Origin: a virus
IMG/VR virus record: IMGVR_UViG_3300042691_025071
Span: 62,001 to 126,000 of that record
Direction: 5' to 3' (one strand)
DNA length: 64,000 nt
Part shown: positions 18,723 to 27,174 of the stretch, one piece after another
How the letters are laid out: every line of letters starts with the position of its first letter
Numbering within the stretch: position 1 is the stretch's first letter
Position numbers and translations under genes: made by a program
The notes under the pieces: generated by a model
Seen by the model: the letters and a program-made list of their open reading frames with translations, nothing else
What the model was told of the DNA's origin: nothing
Databases searched by the model: none

Positions 18723-19537
18723 TAAAGAAGATTATACATATTTCTGATTTACATATCAGAACATTTCAATTACATGATCTATATAAAAGACAATTTGAAA
18801 TATTGATAGATGAACTTGCTAAAAAAGTTGTTGATTGGTATGATGATAATATTGGACCTTCTGATATAAGAATAGTTATCACGGGAGATATTGCACATCA
18901 AAAGATTAACATATCAAATGAACAATTAATGTTAACGAGTTGGTTTTTAAATGAATTAACTAAATTTGGTAAAGTTGTTATTATACCCGGCAACCACGAC
19001 TTCTTGGAAAACAACGTTCAACGATTAGATAGTATATCACCGGTTGTTGAATTATTAAAAAATGAATGGATTACATATTATAAAGATAGTGGTGAATACG
19101 TTGATGATAATGTTAGTTGGATCGTATATTCTTTGTATCAACATAATCAAAGACCTGTATTCACAAAAGAAAAGGATCATTTTTATGTTGGTTTATTTCA
19201 CGGACCAATACAGGGGTTATCAACAGATTTGGGGTTTGAATTTGAAGATGCATATGACAGATTAAATTTTGTTGATCTTGATTTATTACTATGTGGAGAT
19301 ATACATAAAAGACAACAATTCAAATTACCTAATGGTGGTAAGGCAATAATGGTTGGTAGTTTAATACAACAAAATTTTGGTGAAACAGTGAAACATCATG
19401 GGTATGGTGTATATGATGTAGAAGAAGATAATTATGAATTTTTTGATCTACCAAATGAACAACCATTTCTACACTTTAAAATAAAAGACATTAAAGATAT
19501 TGAAAATGAAACCGAAGAACACGTTAATATTGGATGA
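18719..19537 (+). CDS. gp47/SbcD/Mre11-like recombination nuclease subunit
   Basis: A 272-residue calcineurin-like phosphoesterase. Motifs in order are IHISDLHIR (D10, H12), VITGDIAHQ, IIPGNHDFLE, GLFHGPIQG and LLCGDIHKRQQF, the full two-metal set of Mre11/SbcD/T4 gp47. In T4 gp47 and gp46 form the complex that resects ends for recombination-dependent replication; the gp46-like partner is encoded 1.2 kb downstream. It is shorter than T4 gp47, with little capping domain. The first bases overlap the preceding nuclease gene by ATGA, indicating translational coupling. Confidence 0.88.
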   Translation: MIKKIIHISDLHIRTFQLHDLYKRQFEILIDELAKKVVDWYDDNIGPSDIRIVITGDIAHQKINISNEQLMLTSWFLNELTKFGKVVIIPGNHDFLENNVQRLDSISPVVELLKNEWITYYKDSGEYVDDNVSWIVYSLYQHNQRPVFTKEKDHFYVGLFHGPIQGLSTDLGFEFEDAYDRLNFVDLDLLLCGDIHKRQQFKLPNGGKAIMVGSLIQQNFGETVKHHGYGVYDVEEDNYEFFDLPNEQPFLHFKIKDIKDIENETEEHVNIG

Positions 19538-19775
19538 TGAATTCATTCAATATTGTAAATTGAATAATATTAATGATGTGGTGAAATTCGCGAAACAAGT
19601 TTTCGAAAAAGGTTTTACAATTGTTAAATACGGTGAGTTACCTAAATCAATTCATCTAAATAAAGAATTGACTACTAAACCAGTATTAACATCCGAACCA
19701 GTATTAACATCCGAACCAAAAAGTGTGGAACCAATAATAATAAAAAAAGAAGTTAAAGATTTATATGACGAATAA
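19506..19775 (+). CDS. small protein with tandem PVLTSE repeat, unknown
   Basis: An 89-residue protein overlapping the end of the gp47-like gene by 32 bases. The N-terminal half is helical and charged. Residues near 58-70 carry PVLTSEPVLTSEP, coded by an exact 18-base tandem duplication (19680-19715). The C-terminus is acidic/basic. ATG at 19506 is preferred to the TTG at 19500. It lies between the two subunits of the recombination nuclease, so a modest accessory role is possible; no family is recognised. Confidence 0.5.
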   Translation: MKPKNTLILDDEFIQYCKLNNINDVVKFAKQVFEKGFTIVKYGELPKSIHLNKELTTKPVLTSEPVLTSEPKSVEPIIIKKEVKDLYDE

Positions 19776-19842
19776 TCCGGCAATATTCTTTTTTTTATCG
19801 TTTTTTTTGTGTATAATTTATTGATTAAAAAAATTATAATTT

Positions 19843-20154
19843 ATGATGTATTTAATTTTTTGGATTTTTATGGCATATGGAATGACATCAATATTGGTAT
19901 GGGGATCCATTTTTGAATCTACAAGAGAATTTATTAAAAGAAATTCTGTTTTTTTTGGTGACTTAATTAGTTGTACTCTATGTACATCAACATGGGTCGG
20001 GTTTTTCTTGTCATTTTGTTTAGGTGGACTAACAACCAGATTATTTGAAATTCATTGGATACCATCAATATTTTTTGACGGTATGTTTACCGCAGGAGCC
20101 GTTTGGGCTATAAACTCAATCGTAGAATACTACGAAGAGAATAGACCAAAATGA
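19843..20154 (+). CDS. small membrane protein, DUF1360-like
   Basis: A 103-residue protein with three hydrophobic segments. The central GDLISCTLCTSTWVGFFLS resembles the conserved core of DUF1360 membrane proteins (a Cys-x-x-Cys next to TxxW and a membrane helix). That assignment is from memory of the motif. Function of DUF1360 proteins is unknown. The gene is preceded by a 67-base AT-rich spacer with runs of T and is followed four bases later by the 20159 gene. Confidence 0.55.
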   Translation: MMYLIFWIFMAYGMTSILVWGSIFESTREFIKRNSVFFGDLISCTLCTSTWVGFFLSFCLGGLTTRLFEIHWIPSIFFDGMFTAGAVWAINSIVEYYEENRPK

Positions 20155-20158
20155 TAAG

Positions 20159-20671
20159 ATGGGATTCACTAAAAAAAGTTTGGATGACAGTTTAGTTAAA
20201 AATTTTGTCATCAAAATGATGAAGGATACATTTAACATAAATGTACACATAAATCCTGAACATAATAAAATTGATTTAATATGTGACGACGATCCTAATT
20301 TTGGGATTGAGGTAGAACATGGTAAGTGGGAAAATAATTTTTGGAATAACGATTCCTATTCGTTAATAAGTGGTCAAGGATTTAGAACAATAAACATACC
20401 AATAAGAAAACACAAATACTGGTTGGATGAACATAAAGGTAAACTAAATCCGAGAGCAGAAAAAAACATATTTATCAGAACAAATAAGGATTTTACACAA
20501 TTTATATTAATTAGACCCGAAACCGTAAGAGATAATAAAAAATTGTTAATAACTAGTTTTGTCCCAAGTAACACTAATTTATTGGAAGATTGGATGAGTT
20601 TTAGAAGGGAAGACGTGGAAACATATGATTTGATTGATGGTAAGTTTGTTTTAAATATTGTTGAAAACTAG
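20159..20671 (+). CDS. unknown protein, possibly nuclease-like
   Basis: A 170-residue protein. The stretch KIDLICDDDPNFGIEVEHGKW has a beta-strand pair ending in GIEVEHGKW, reminiscent of the (D/E)xK-type sheet of restriction-like nucleases but with a His where Lys is usual. A FRTINIPIRKHKYW strand follows. No family is certain. It lies directly upstream of the gp46-like gene inside the recombination block, which fits a DNA-related role without proving it. Confidence 0.45.
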   Translation: MGFTKKSLDDSLVKNFVIKMMKDTFNINVHINPEHNKIDLICDDDPNFGIEVEHGKWENNFWNNDSYSLISGQGFRTINIPIRKHKYWLDEHKGKLNPRAEKNIFIRTNKDFTQFILIRPETVRDNKKLLITSFVPSNTNLLEDWMSFRREDVETYDLIDGKFVLNIVEN

Positions 20672-20723
20672 TTTTTAGAAAGACTTATAATATTACTATT
20701 TTTGAATTAATAACAATTTATTG

Positions 20724-23060
20724 ATGAATAACCCTTTTATAAAGGTTGAATGGGAGGATACACCCGAAAACTTAACACAAGAAAGAATAAAGAGAGTCAA
20801 GTCGTATTTTGAAAAAAAATACAACTCAACAAACGTAAAGATCGTAACTAAGATACTGTCTAATAATTCAAAAACAAAATTGAAATCACTAGATGTTAGT
20901 GACAGTATTTTGGATTATCAAAATCAAAAAAACTTAATTAAAGATTTTATTCAAGATAATAAAATAGATATTAAGTGGGAGATGATAAATAGATTAGATG
21001 ATCGCGTTAATGGTGAAATTGATAAATTAAATCAAAACAGAGTTAGGTATAATAAATGGCATATAAAGAAATTGGAATTTTCAAATTTTCTATCTTTTGG
21101 ACAAGACAATGTTATTGATTTCGACAATCTTGATGGTATTACTGTTATTGAATCTACACCGAGAAACTTTGGTGGTAAAACCACATCAACAGTTGACTTA
21201 TTGATGTTCTTATTTTTTAATTCAACAACGAAAACAAAAACAAATATAGAAATTTTTAATAAATTCACTGATGTTGATGAAGTTAATGTTAAAGGTTACG
21301 TATCTATTGACGGAGAAGATTATATAATTTCTAGAATTGTTTCAAGAAAGAAAAGTAAATCAGGTGAATATACAGTAAAAAATGATTTGGAATTTTCTAA
21401 AATAGAAAAGGATGGCAGTATTATCAATTTATCTGGTGAACAAAGAAGAGAAACTGAAATTATTATAACTTCGGCAATCGGTACTGAAGAGGACTTCCTT
21501 TCTACAATATTAACAACCGGCAACAACTTAGAAGAGTTGATTGAATCCAAACCAACTGCAAGAGGACAAATACTTACAAAATTTTTAGGTCTTGAAAGTT
21601 TAAAACATAAAGAAGAAATATGTAAAAACATTTATAATGATTGGTCTAAAAAATTAATATCAAATACAAACAATATCGTTGATTTAGAAGATAAGAATAA
21701 AAAAAATCGTGAGGAAATTGACTCTTCAAATTCCGAAATCGATAAACTGGAAAAGGATCTTAAAAATACTAATAAGAAATTAAAAAAATTAGACGATCAA
21801 AAAGAAGAGGTTCTTAAAAGAAGAAACAATGATGTTGATCAAGAATTAATTAAAATAAATCCCGATACTTTAGTTAAAGAAATTTCAGAATTAAAATTAA
21901 AAAAACAAAACACACAGAAACTTGCTGACGAAGTCAATGTTAAAGAACCATCAGAATATTACCTTGAAGATGAACATGAAACATTAAAAAGAGAAATAAA
22001 TGATTTAATCGTTAAGATTAAATTAGATGGTGGTACAATTGATAAAGATGAAAAATTAATTAAACAATTTGAAGAAGGAACTATATGTCCAACATGTAGT
22101 AGACCCCTTGAAGATGTTGACCATACCGAGGAAATTGAAAATTTAAGGAAAAAGATTAATGAGTTAAAAGATGAACTTAAAAAATCAGAAGAAAAGTTAA
22201 ATGGGTTGAAGGAATCTGAATCTGTTTTTAATAATTTAAAAACGGAGTATGATGAATATGAGAAAAATAAACTTCGTAGGGCCAAATACGAATTAGAGTG
22301 TGAACAGAAACAATTAGAAATAGATTCAAAAGAAAAAAAATTAGAAGTATACGAAAGCAATAAAAGTAAACTTGAGGAAAATAAAAAAATAGATTCTGAA
22401 ATTATTAATTTGAGAACTCAGATCGAAAGTACTAATGGTGAAATAAGACAAATCACCACAAGTATTGAAAGACATGGAAACAACATTAAGAATTTAGAAG
22501 AGAAGATAACAATTAATGATGATTTAATTAAAAAAATTAAATCAGAAGAAGAATTGATATCTGTCTTTAAAACTTACTTAACAATATATGGTAAAAACGG
22601 TATATCAAAAGTTATCATAAAAAATATGATACCATTATTGAATCAGGAATTACATAGGTTATTGTCAGATAGTTGTTACTTTACTTTGGAGTTGAATATT
22701 AACGATAAAAACGAGTTAGAATTCCTAATGATCGATAATGAAACAAGAGTCGTTAAACCTCTATCAAGTGGATCTGGTTACGAAAAAACAATATCATCAC
22801 TTGCAATTAGGAGTGTTCTTACAAAGGTATCGTCTTTACCTAAACCAAATATTGTTGTGATGGATGAAGTATTTGGTAAAATTGCTGACGATAATTTAGA
22901 AATGGTTGGTGAATTTTTTAAGAAGATTAAAAATTATTTTGAACACATATTTGTTATCTCACATAACCCATTGATTAGAAATTGGTCCGATAACATCATT
23001 ATGATTAAAAAAGATGAAAACATTTCTTCCATAGATTACATAACAACAAAAATTTCTTAA
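20724..23060 (+). CDS. gp46/SbcC/Rad50-like recombination ATPase
   Basis: A 778-residue SMC-like ATPase, the expected partner of the gp47-like nuclease. The N-terminal nucleotide-binding half has NFGGKTT (K152) as the P-loop. Long coiled coils flank a zinc hook CPTCSRPL (C455, C458). The C-terminal half has the signature LSSGSGYEKT and Walker B NIVVMDEVFGK (D714, E715), then FVISHNP as the switch His. The P-loop is odd: the usual first Gly of GxxxxGK(S/T) is Pro (TPRNFGGKT). ATG at 20724 is preferred to the TTG just before it. The product should tether and melt DNA ends for resection. Confidence 0.88.
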   Translation: MNNPFIKVEWEDTPENLTQERIKRVKSYFEKKYNSTNVKIVTKILSNNSKTKLKSLDVSDSILDYQNQKNLIKDFIQDNKIDIKWEMINRLDDRVNGEIDKLNQNRVRYNKWHIKKLEFSNFLSFGQDNVIDFDNLDGITVIESTPRNFGGKTTSTVDLLMFLFFNSTTKTKTNIEIFNKFTDVDEVNVKGYVSIDGEDYIISRIVSRKKSKSGEYTVKNDLEFSKIEKDGSIINLSGEQRRETEIIITSAIGTEEDFLSTILTTGNNLEELIESKPTARGQILTKFLGLESLKHKEEICKNIYNDWSKKLISNTNNIVDLEDKNKKNREEIDSSNSEIDKLEKDLKNTNKKLKKLDDQKEEVLKRRNNDVDQELIKINPDTLVKEISELKLKKQNTQKLADEVNVKEPSEYYLEDEHETLKREINDLIVKIKLDGGTIDKDEKLIKQFEEGTICPTCSRPLEDVDHTEEIENLRKKINELKDELKKSEEKLNGLKESESVFNNLKTEYDEYEKNKLRRAKYELECEQKQLEIDSKEKKLEVYESNKSKLEENKKIDSEIINLRTQIESTNGEIRQITTSIERHGNNIKNLEEKITINDDLIKKIKSEEELISVFKTYLTIYGKNGISKVIIKNMIPLLNQELHRLLSDSCYFTLELNINDKNELEFLMIDNETRVVKPLSSGSGYEKTISSLAIRSVLTKVSSLPKPNIVVMDEVFGKIADDNLEMVGEFFKKIKNYFEHIFVISHNPLIRNWSDNIIMIKKDENISSIDYITTKIS

Positions 23061-23066
23061 CATTTT

Positions 23067-23096
23067 TTGTATACTAGACATTATTACTTAATTTTG
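23067..23096 (+). promoter_or_regulatory. Bacteroidota-type promoter for the ClpP-like gene
   Basis: TTG at 23067-23069, a 19-base spacer, then TAATTTTG at 23089-23096. This matches the published Bacteroidota sigma-A consensus TTG / TAnnTTTG with its usual spacing. The ATG at 23110 is 13 bases downstream. Confidence 0.6.
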
Positions 23097-23109
23097 AAAA
23101 AAATAAAAT

Positions 23110-23784
23110 ATGACACCAAAAGACTTAAAAAATTTCGGTTTATTTGCCAAAGATCACGGTATCGGTTCATTAAAAATGGACTACTATAACAAAAGAATAG
23201 AAAATAGTTTAACCCCCTACATTCTCGAGGAAAGACAAATGAATGTTACCGCAATGGATGTCTTTTCAAGATTAATGATGGAACGTATCATATGGGTTGC
23301 TGGTGAGGTAAATGATCACATGTCCACAATTGTCCAAGCACAACTTATGTTTTTGGATAGTATAGATTATAATGACATAACCATGCATATTGATAGTCCA
23401 GGTGGTAGTGTTAAATCTGGGTTATCAATGGTTGATGTTATGAATTATATTAAGTCCGACATTAGAACTATTAATACGGGAATGGCCGCATCAATGGGGT
23501 CAGTATTATTAGGGGCGGGAACCAAAGGGAAAAGAGGTTCTTTGGAGAACTCCGAAACAATGTTACACCAATCTAGTGGTGGTTTCAGAGGTAATATTCA
23601 AGATGCTGAGATAGACATGAAACAATGGAAGAGATTAAATGATAAATTGTTTGAATTACTTGGGGAATATTGTGGAAAGACTGCAGATCAGATAAAAACT
23701 GACACAATAAGGGATTTGTGGTTGTCTTCAGAAGAGGCTTTGGAGTATGGTATCATTGATGAAATCGTCAAAAAGAAAAAGTAA
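23110..23784 (+). CDS. ClpP-like serine protease
   Basis: A 224-residue ClpP/crotonase-fold peptidase. The catalytic triad is readable: S128 in GMAASMGSVLL, H153 in TMLHQSSGG and D202 in DTIRDLW; HIDSPGGSV forms the oxyanion/substrate strand. Length is that of a full ClpP plus a short N-terminal extension. Phage ClpP homologues either mature virion proteins or hijack host ClpX/ClpA. No dedicated unfoldase is encoded nearby, so a host partner or a self-standing maturation role is possible. A good Bacteroidota-type promoter precedes it. Confidence 0.85.
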   Translation: MTPKDLKNFGLFAKDHGIGSLKMDYYNKRIENSLTPYILEERQMNVTAMDVFSRLMMERIIWVAGEVNDHMSTIVQAQLMFLDSIDYNDITMHIDSPGGSVKSGLSMVDVMNYIKSDIRTINTGMAASMGSVLLGAGTKGKRGSLENSETMLHQSSGGFRGNIQDAEIDMKQWKRLNDKLFELLGEYCGKTADQIKTDTIRDLWLSSEEALEYGIIDEIVKKKK

Positions 23785-23804
23785 AAATCTCATTTTTGTG
23801 TATT

Positions 23805-23812
23805 TATTTATA
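23805..23812 (+). promoter_or_regulatory. TATTTATA element
   Basis: Octamer ending 7 bases before the ATG at 23820, within TATTTATTTATAAAA. One of a recurrent set in this window. Confidence 0.4.
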
Positions 23813-23819
23813 AAAAAAC

Positions 23820-24449
23820 ATGAGAAATTTATTAAAATTAGATTTTAAGACATTACTAATTGCGGTTTTAATTATTGTTATATTATTGTTGAAGATGTGT
23901 ACACCCAAACCTCAACCAAAACCCGGTGAAATAATAAAAGTAGATGGTAAAAAGTATGAGGTCATTAAAAGAATAAGGGACACACAGTATATAACAAAAA
24001 CACAGACAATATATAAACAAGGTGAAACAATATATGTTGAAAAACCAATTTATGTTGACGTACCTAGTAATGTTGATACTGGAGAAATTTTAAAAGATTA
24101 CTTCGCTAAATACATTTATAAAGATACTATTAAACTTGAAGATAGTTTGGGAACAGTTCAAATTACTGATACAATACAGAAAAATAAAATTGTTTCTAGG
24201 ACTTTTAAGTCTAACATAAATCAGGTTCATGTACGTGATAGTATCATTGTAAAAGAGTTACCAAAACCTCAACTTTATGTTGGTGGTCAGATCGGGGCAG
24301 ATAGAAGAGTTGGTTTTAATTATTTTGGACCTACCTTAGTGTTGAAAACCAAAACAGATCACATGTATAGTTTGGGTATCGGGTTAAATAATAACTTTAC
24401 CACATCTATACAGGCGGGAATTTATTGGAAGATTAAGTTAAAAAAATAA
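23820..24449 (+). CDS. membrane-anchored protein with C-terminal beta domain, unknown
   Basis: A 209-residue protein. Residues 13-28 form one strong membrane helix ending in a Cys (ILLLKMCTPKP), which could be a signal anchor or a weak lipobox. A proline-rich and Thr/Tyr-rich spacer follows. The last 60 residues look like beta-hairpins with alternating hydrophobics (YVGGQIGADRR, FGPTLVLKTKT, AGIYWKIKLKK). Such proteins are common in Bacteroidota phages next to lysis or virion genes, but no function is established. An envelope-spanning role is a guess. Confidence 0.55.
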   Translation: MRNLLKLDFKTLLIAVLIIVILLLKMCTPKPQPKPGEIIKVDGKKYEVIKRIRDTQYITKTQTIYKQGETIYVEKPIYVDVPSNVDTGEILKDYFAKYIYKDTIKLEDSLGTVQITDTIQKNKIVSRTFKSNINQVHVRDSIIVKELPKPQLYVGGQIGADRRVGFNYFGPTLVLKTKTDHMYSLGIGLNNNFTTSIQAGIYWKIKLKK

Positions 24450-24515
24450 CTGAAATAATTTCCCATTTTCATTTTTTTTGTTTATATTTTATAACGTAAA
24501 ACGTATACCATTACT

Positions 24516-25331
24516 ATGCAACTAAAAAAGTCGATTGCACCGAACACGGAAGAATTACAATCCTACATTAAAGACCTTAAAAAGATTCCTGTAATCAGTC
24601 ATGAAAGACAAGAAGAAATCTTCGAAACTTTAAAAGACAAAAACTTATCTAAAAACGAAAGAGGAAAATTATTAAATGAGTTGGTTGTAGGTAATCTTAG
24701 ATTTGTTATTTCCGTTGCTAAAATGTATCAAAATCAAGGATTGGAATTACTTGATTTAATTTCAGAAGGTAATATAGGTTTAATAAAAGCAGCAGAAAGG
24801 TTCGACCCAACAAGTGGATTTAAATTCATATCTTATGCTGTTTGGTGGGTTAAACAATCTATTTTAGCGTCGTTAAATGAAAATTCAAGAACTATACGTA
24901 TTCCATCAAATGTTATTCAAGAAACACAGAAACAGAAAAAAAACGTAGAACACGACGAAGATATGTTTTTGGTCAAAAATAACGATAACTTTATTGATGT
25001 TAGTATACCTTATTGTATTAGTTTGAACAGTGAGATAAATGAAGACGGCGACCAAATAATTGATATTGTACCAAATAAAAATGCCGATAATCCTGAAAAT
25101 TCTTTAAACACAAAAGAAGAAATCAAAAAAAAGGTTTCATTGATGTTAAGTGTTTTAGATGATAGAGAAAAAACAATAATCGAAAGATATTATGGTTTAA
25201 CCGGTGTCGAATCTAATTTGGATGACTTGGGAGAACAATTCGGATGTACAAAAGAAAGAATAAGACAACTAAGAGATAAAGCAATAAAAAAATTAAGAAA
25301 TGAGAGTTATTCTCTATTTAACTATTTATAA
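24516..25331 (+). CDS. sigma-70 family factor, Bacteroidota RpoD-like
   Basis: A 271-residue sigma factor expected to direct RNA polymerase to phage promoters. Region 2 is intact: VVGNLRFVISVAKMYQNQG, then DLISEGNIGLIKAAERFD and the -10 recognition helix FKFISYAVWWVKQSI. Region 4 has DREKTIIERYYGL, LDDLGEQFGCTKERIRQLRD and a C-terminal AIKKLR. Region 1.1 is absent, as in the short primary sigma factors of Bacteroidota, to which it looks closest. Region 3 is shortened or diverged (residues about 145-200). Unlike T4 gp55 it keeps region 4. It may recognise the TATTTATA elements; that is inference. Confidence 0.88.
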   Translation: MQLKKSIAPNTEELQSYIKDLKKIPVISHERQEEIFETLKDKNLSKNERGKLLNELVVGNLRFVISVAKMYQNQGLELLDLISEGNIGLIKAAERFDPTSGFKFISYAVWWVKQSILASLNENSRTIRIPSNVIQETQKQKKNVEHDEDMFLVKNNDNFIDVSIPYCISLNSEINEDGDQIIDIVPNKNADNPENSLNTKEEIKKKVSLMLSVLDDREKTIIERYYGLTGVESNLDDLGEQFGCTKERIRQLRDKAIKKLRNESYSLFNYL

Positions 25332-25341
25332 ATAAAAAAAT

Positions 25342-25629
25342 ATGAAAAAGTTTATCGAAGAAAAATTTACAATTATTGTATTTGTGATTATGTTATTATC
25401 ATTCTTTAAAAGTTGTGGTGATAGTAGAGAGATTAGTAAAATCAGAAAAGAAATGAAAGAACTAAAAGATTCTACTTACAATAAAAAGGAGTTGGATTTA
25501 AGATTACAAATCGAAGGTCTTAAATCTGAAAAGAGAATGATACAATCAACTGATCGTAAAATTTTGGACGTTAATAGACAAACACAAATTGATCAGGAAA
25601 TCACAACTCTTGAAGGTAAATTAAAATAA
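25342..25629 (+). CDS. small membrane-anchored coiled-coil protein
   Basis: A 95-residue protein with one N-terminal membrane segment (FTIIVFVIMLLSFFKSC) followed by a heptad-like charged helix rich in Lys, Glu and Leu. The Cys at the membrane border could be lipidated, though the lipobox is poor. Topology resembles small phage spanin or holin-accessory proteins, but no specific match is claimed. Ten bases after the sigma factor and four bases before the next membrane protein, so all three are probably one transcript. Confidence 0.5.
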   Translation: MKKFIEEKFTIIVFVIMLLSFFKSCGDSREISKIRKEMKELKDSTYNKKELDLRLQIEGLKSEKRMIQSTDRKILDVNRQTQIDQEITTLEGKLK

Positions 25630-25633
25630 TATT

Positions 25634-26722
25634 ATGAAGAATTGGATAAGTAAAAATTATAAACTTTTGATCATTGGTGCCTTTTTGGTACCAATTTTCA
25701 CAGTTGCGTTAGTTTCAATTTCACACGTAACTAAATGGTACGGAATATCTAATCCGGTTAGTTGGGCAATATATCTTTCAATAGGTATTGAAATTGCTGC
25801 GTTATCTACACTTGCAGCCATTTCTGCTGATATGGGTAAAAAAGTATATTTCCCATTCGGGTTAGTTACATTAGTACAATTTATTGGTAATATTTATTTT
25901 GCCTATTCCTTTATTGATATAGATAGTAAATCTTTTAAAGATTGGATAGAACTCGTCTCCCCAATGGTTGAGTTTATGGGTGTAGATAACACCGATCTAG
26001 TTGGTCATAAAAGATTTTTGGCGTTTTTTGCTGGAGGTATGCTTCCCATCATTTCGTTATCGTTTCTTCATATGTTAGTTAAATTTACTGAAGAAGATAG
26101 AAAAAAAACACAGACACTTGAACCTGTTGTTGATATAGAAAAAATAAGTAGGGAGGCGGCTATTATCGAAGCGGAAAAGGAATTAAGTGAAAAATACACA
26201 CCAACAGAAGAAGAACTACAAAAAATTGAAGAATTTATAACAAAAAAAAGTAAAGAAAATAAAATAAATAATTCTGATGGCGACAATAAAAAAACTGAAA
26301 AAACAGACAATGAAATTGTAAATGATAAAAAAAGAATAAAGAATTCAAAAGATGAAAGTGAAGGTGATTCATTAAAAAATGAAATAAAAAATAACTCAAA
26401 TAATGAATATGTGCACGAACATGAACGTGAAGATATTAGTGATGGTGATTTAATTCATCAAAGCACAAAAAAAGAAGAACAAAATTATTCCACTATAGAG
26501 CCCACTGAACGTTCTGAAAGTGAAGAATTTTCCACTATAGAATCAAAAGAGGAAAATATTTTCCAAGAAAATAAAAATATTGATCAAGTAGAAGAAATAG
26601 AATCTGAATCAAATGAAAATAATTTTATAGATAGAGAAGAACAAAAAATTGAAGAACAAGTTCAAAATGAAAATATACCACAGTCTAAATTAATAGAAGA
26701 AGAGGAAGAAAAAAAAAATTAG
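25634..26722 (+). CDS. membrane protein with long acidic tail (zero-frame product)
   Basis: A 362-residue protein. Three to four membrane helices span residues 9-160 (for example LIIGAFLVPIFTVALVSIS and FLAFFAGGMLPIISLSFLH). Residues from about 165 are low-complexity, rich in Glu, Lys, Asn and Ser. The frame ends at TAG 26720-26722 right after ten consecutive A. The same acidic composition continues in the -1 frame for 150 more codons, so this product is probably only the short form. No family is recognised; a membrane platform with an extended cytoplasmic tail is a fair description. Confidence 0.65.
   Translation: MKNWISKNYKLLIIGAFLVPIFTVALVSISHVTKWYGISNPVSWAIYLSIGIEIAALSTLAAISADMGKKVYFPFGLVTLVQFIGNIYFAYSFIDIDSKSFKDWIELVSPMVEFMGVDNTDLVGHKRFLAFFAGGMLPIISLSFLHMLVKFTEEDRKKTQTLEPVVDIEKISREAAIIEAEKELSEKYTPTEEELQKIEEFITKKSKENKINNSDGDNKKTEKTDNEIVNDKKRIKNSKDESEGDSLKNEIKNNSNNEYVHEHEREDISDGDLIHQSTKKEEQNYSTIEPTERSESEEFSTIESKEENIFQENKNIDQVEEIESESNENNFIDREEQKIEEQVQNENIPQSKLIEEEEEKKN
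26709..26718 (+). other. A10 slippery site, candidate -1 frameshift or transcript slippage
   Basis: Ten A follow GAAG at the very end of the 25634 gene. In zero frame the codons are GAA AAA AAA AAT TAG. A -1 shift within the A tract re-pairs AAA codons perfectly and gives GAA AAA AAA AAA TTA GAA, entering a 150-codon open frame. No strong downstream stem was noticed. Confidence 0.6.
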
Positions 26723-27174
26723 AAAACCAAATAGAGAATTCAACAAAGTTAGAAAATAATGAAACGATAGAAAAAAAAGATCAAATTATTGAAGAAGAAA
26801 TTATCAATAATCAAATTCAGGATGAAACAAACGATAATTTAAATAACGAAAAAGAAATTGATCCTAAAATCGAAGAAATCCAAGAAGAAGTTAAAGAAAC
26901 CTTATCTGAAAATAAAGTTGAGGAAATCCAAGAAGAAAAAAATACGGAAAACTTAATTCAAGAAGACATTACTCAATCTGAAATTAAAGAAAACGATTCA
27001 AATCCTATTGACAATAAGATTGATGATATGAAATTTACTAACGAGGGCACACATATACCATATTATTATAGTTATGGACCAAATAAAAATGGAGAAGATC
27101 CAAACAATAACGGAGGTACAGTAAAAAAAGTGTTAAGAAATGTTAATAATTCACAACGTAGAAAATTTAGATAA
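26719..27174 (+). CDS. -1 frame continuation of the membrane protein tail
   Basis: Open in the -1 frame from the A10 tract to TAA at 27172-27174. The sequence is Glu/Lys/Asn-rich with repeats such as VEEIQEEK and PKIEEIQEEV, continuous in style with the upstream tail. It ends in a distinct Gly/Asn/Tyr-rich and basic segment (HIPYYYSYGPNKNGEDP, then SQRRKFR). There is no good start near its beginning, so it is probably made only by frameshifting or slippage, or the genome read has lost an A. It overlaps the next gene by 35 bases. Confidence 0.55.
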   Translation, partial: LENQIENSTKLENNETIEKKDQIIEEEIINNQIQDETNDNLNNEKEIDPKIEEIQEEVKETLSENKVEEIQEEKNTENLIQEDITQSEIKENDSNPIDNKIDDMKFTNEGTHIPYYYSYGPNKNGEDPNNNGGTVKKVLRNVNNSQRRKFR

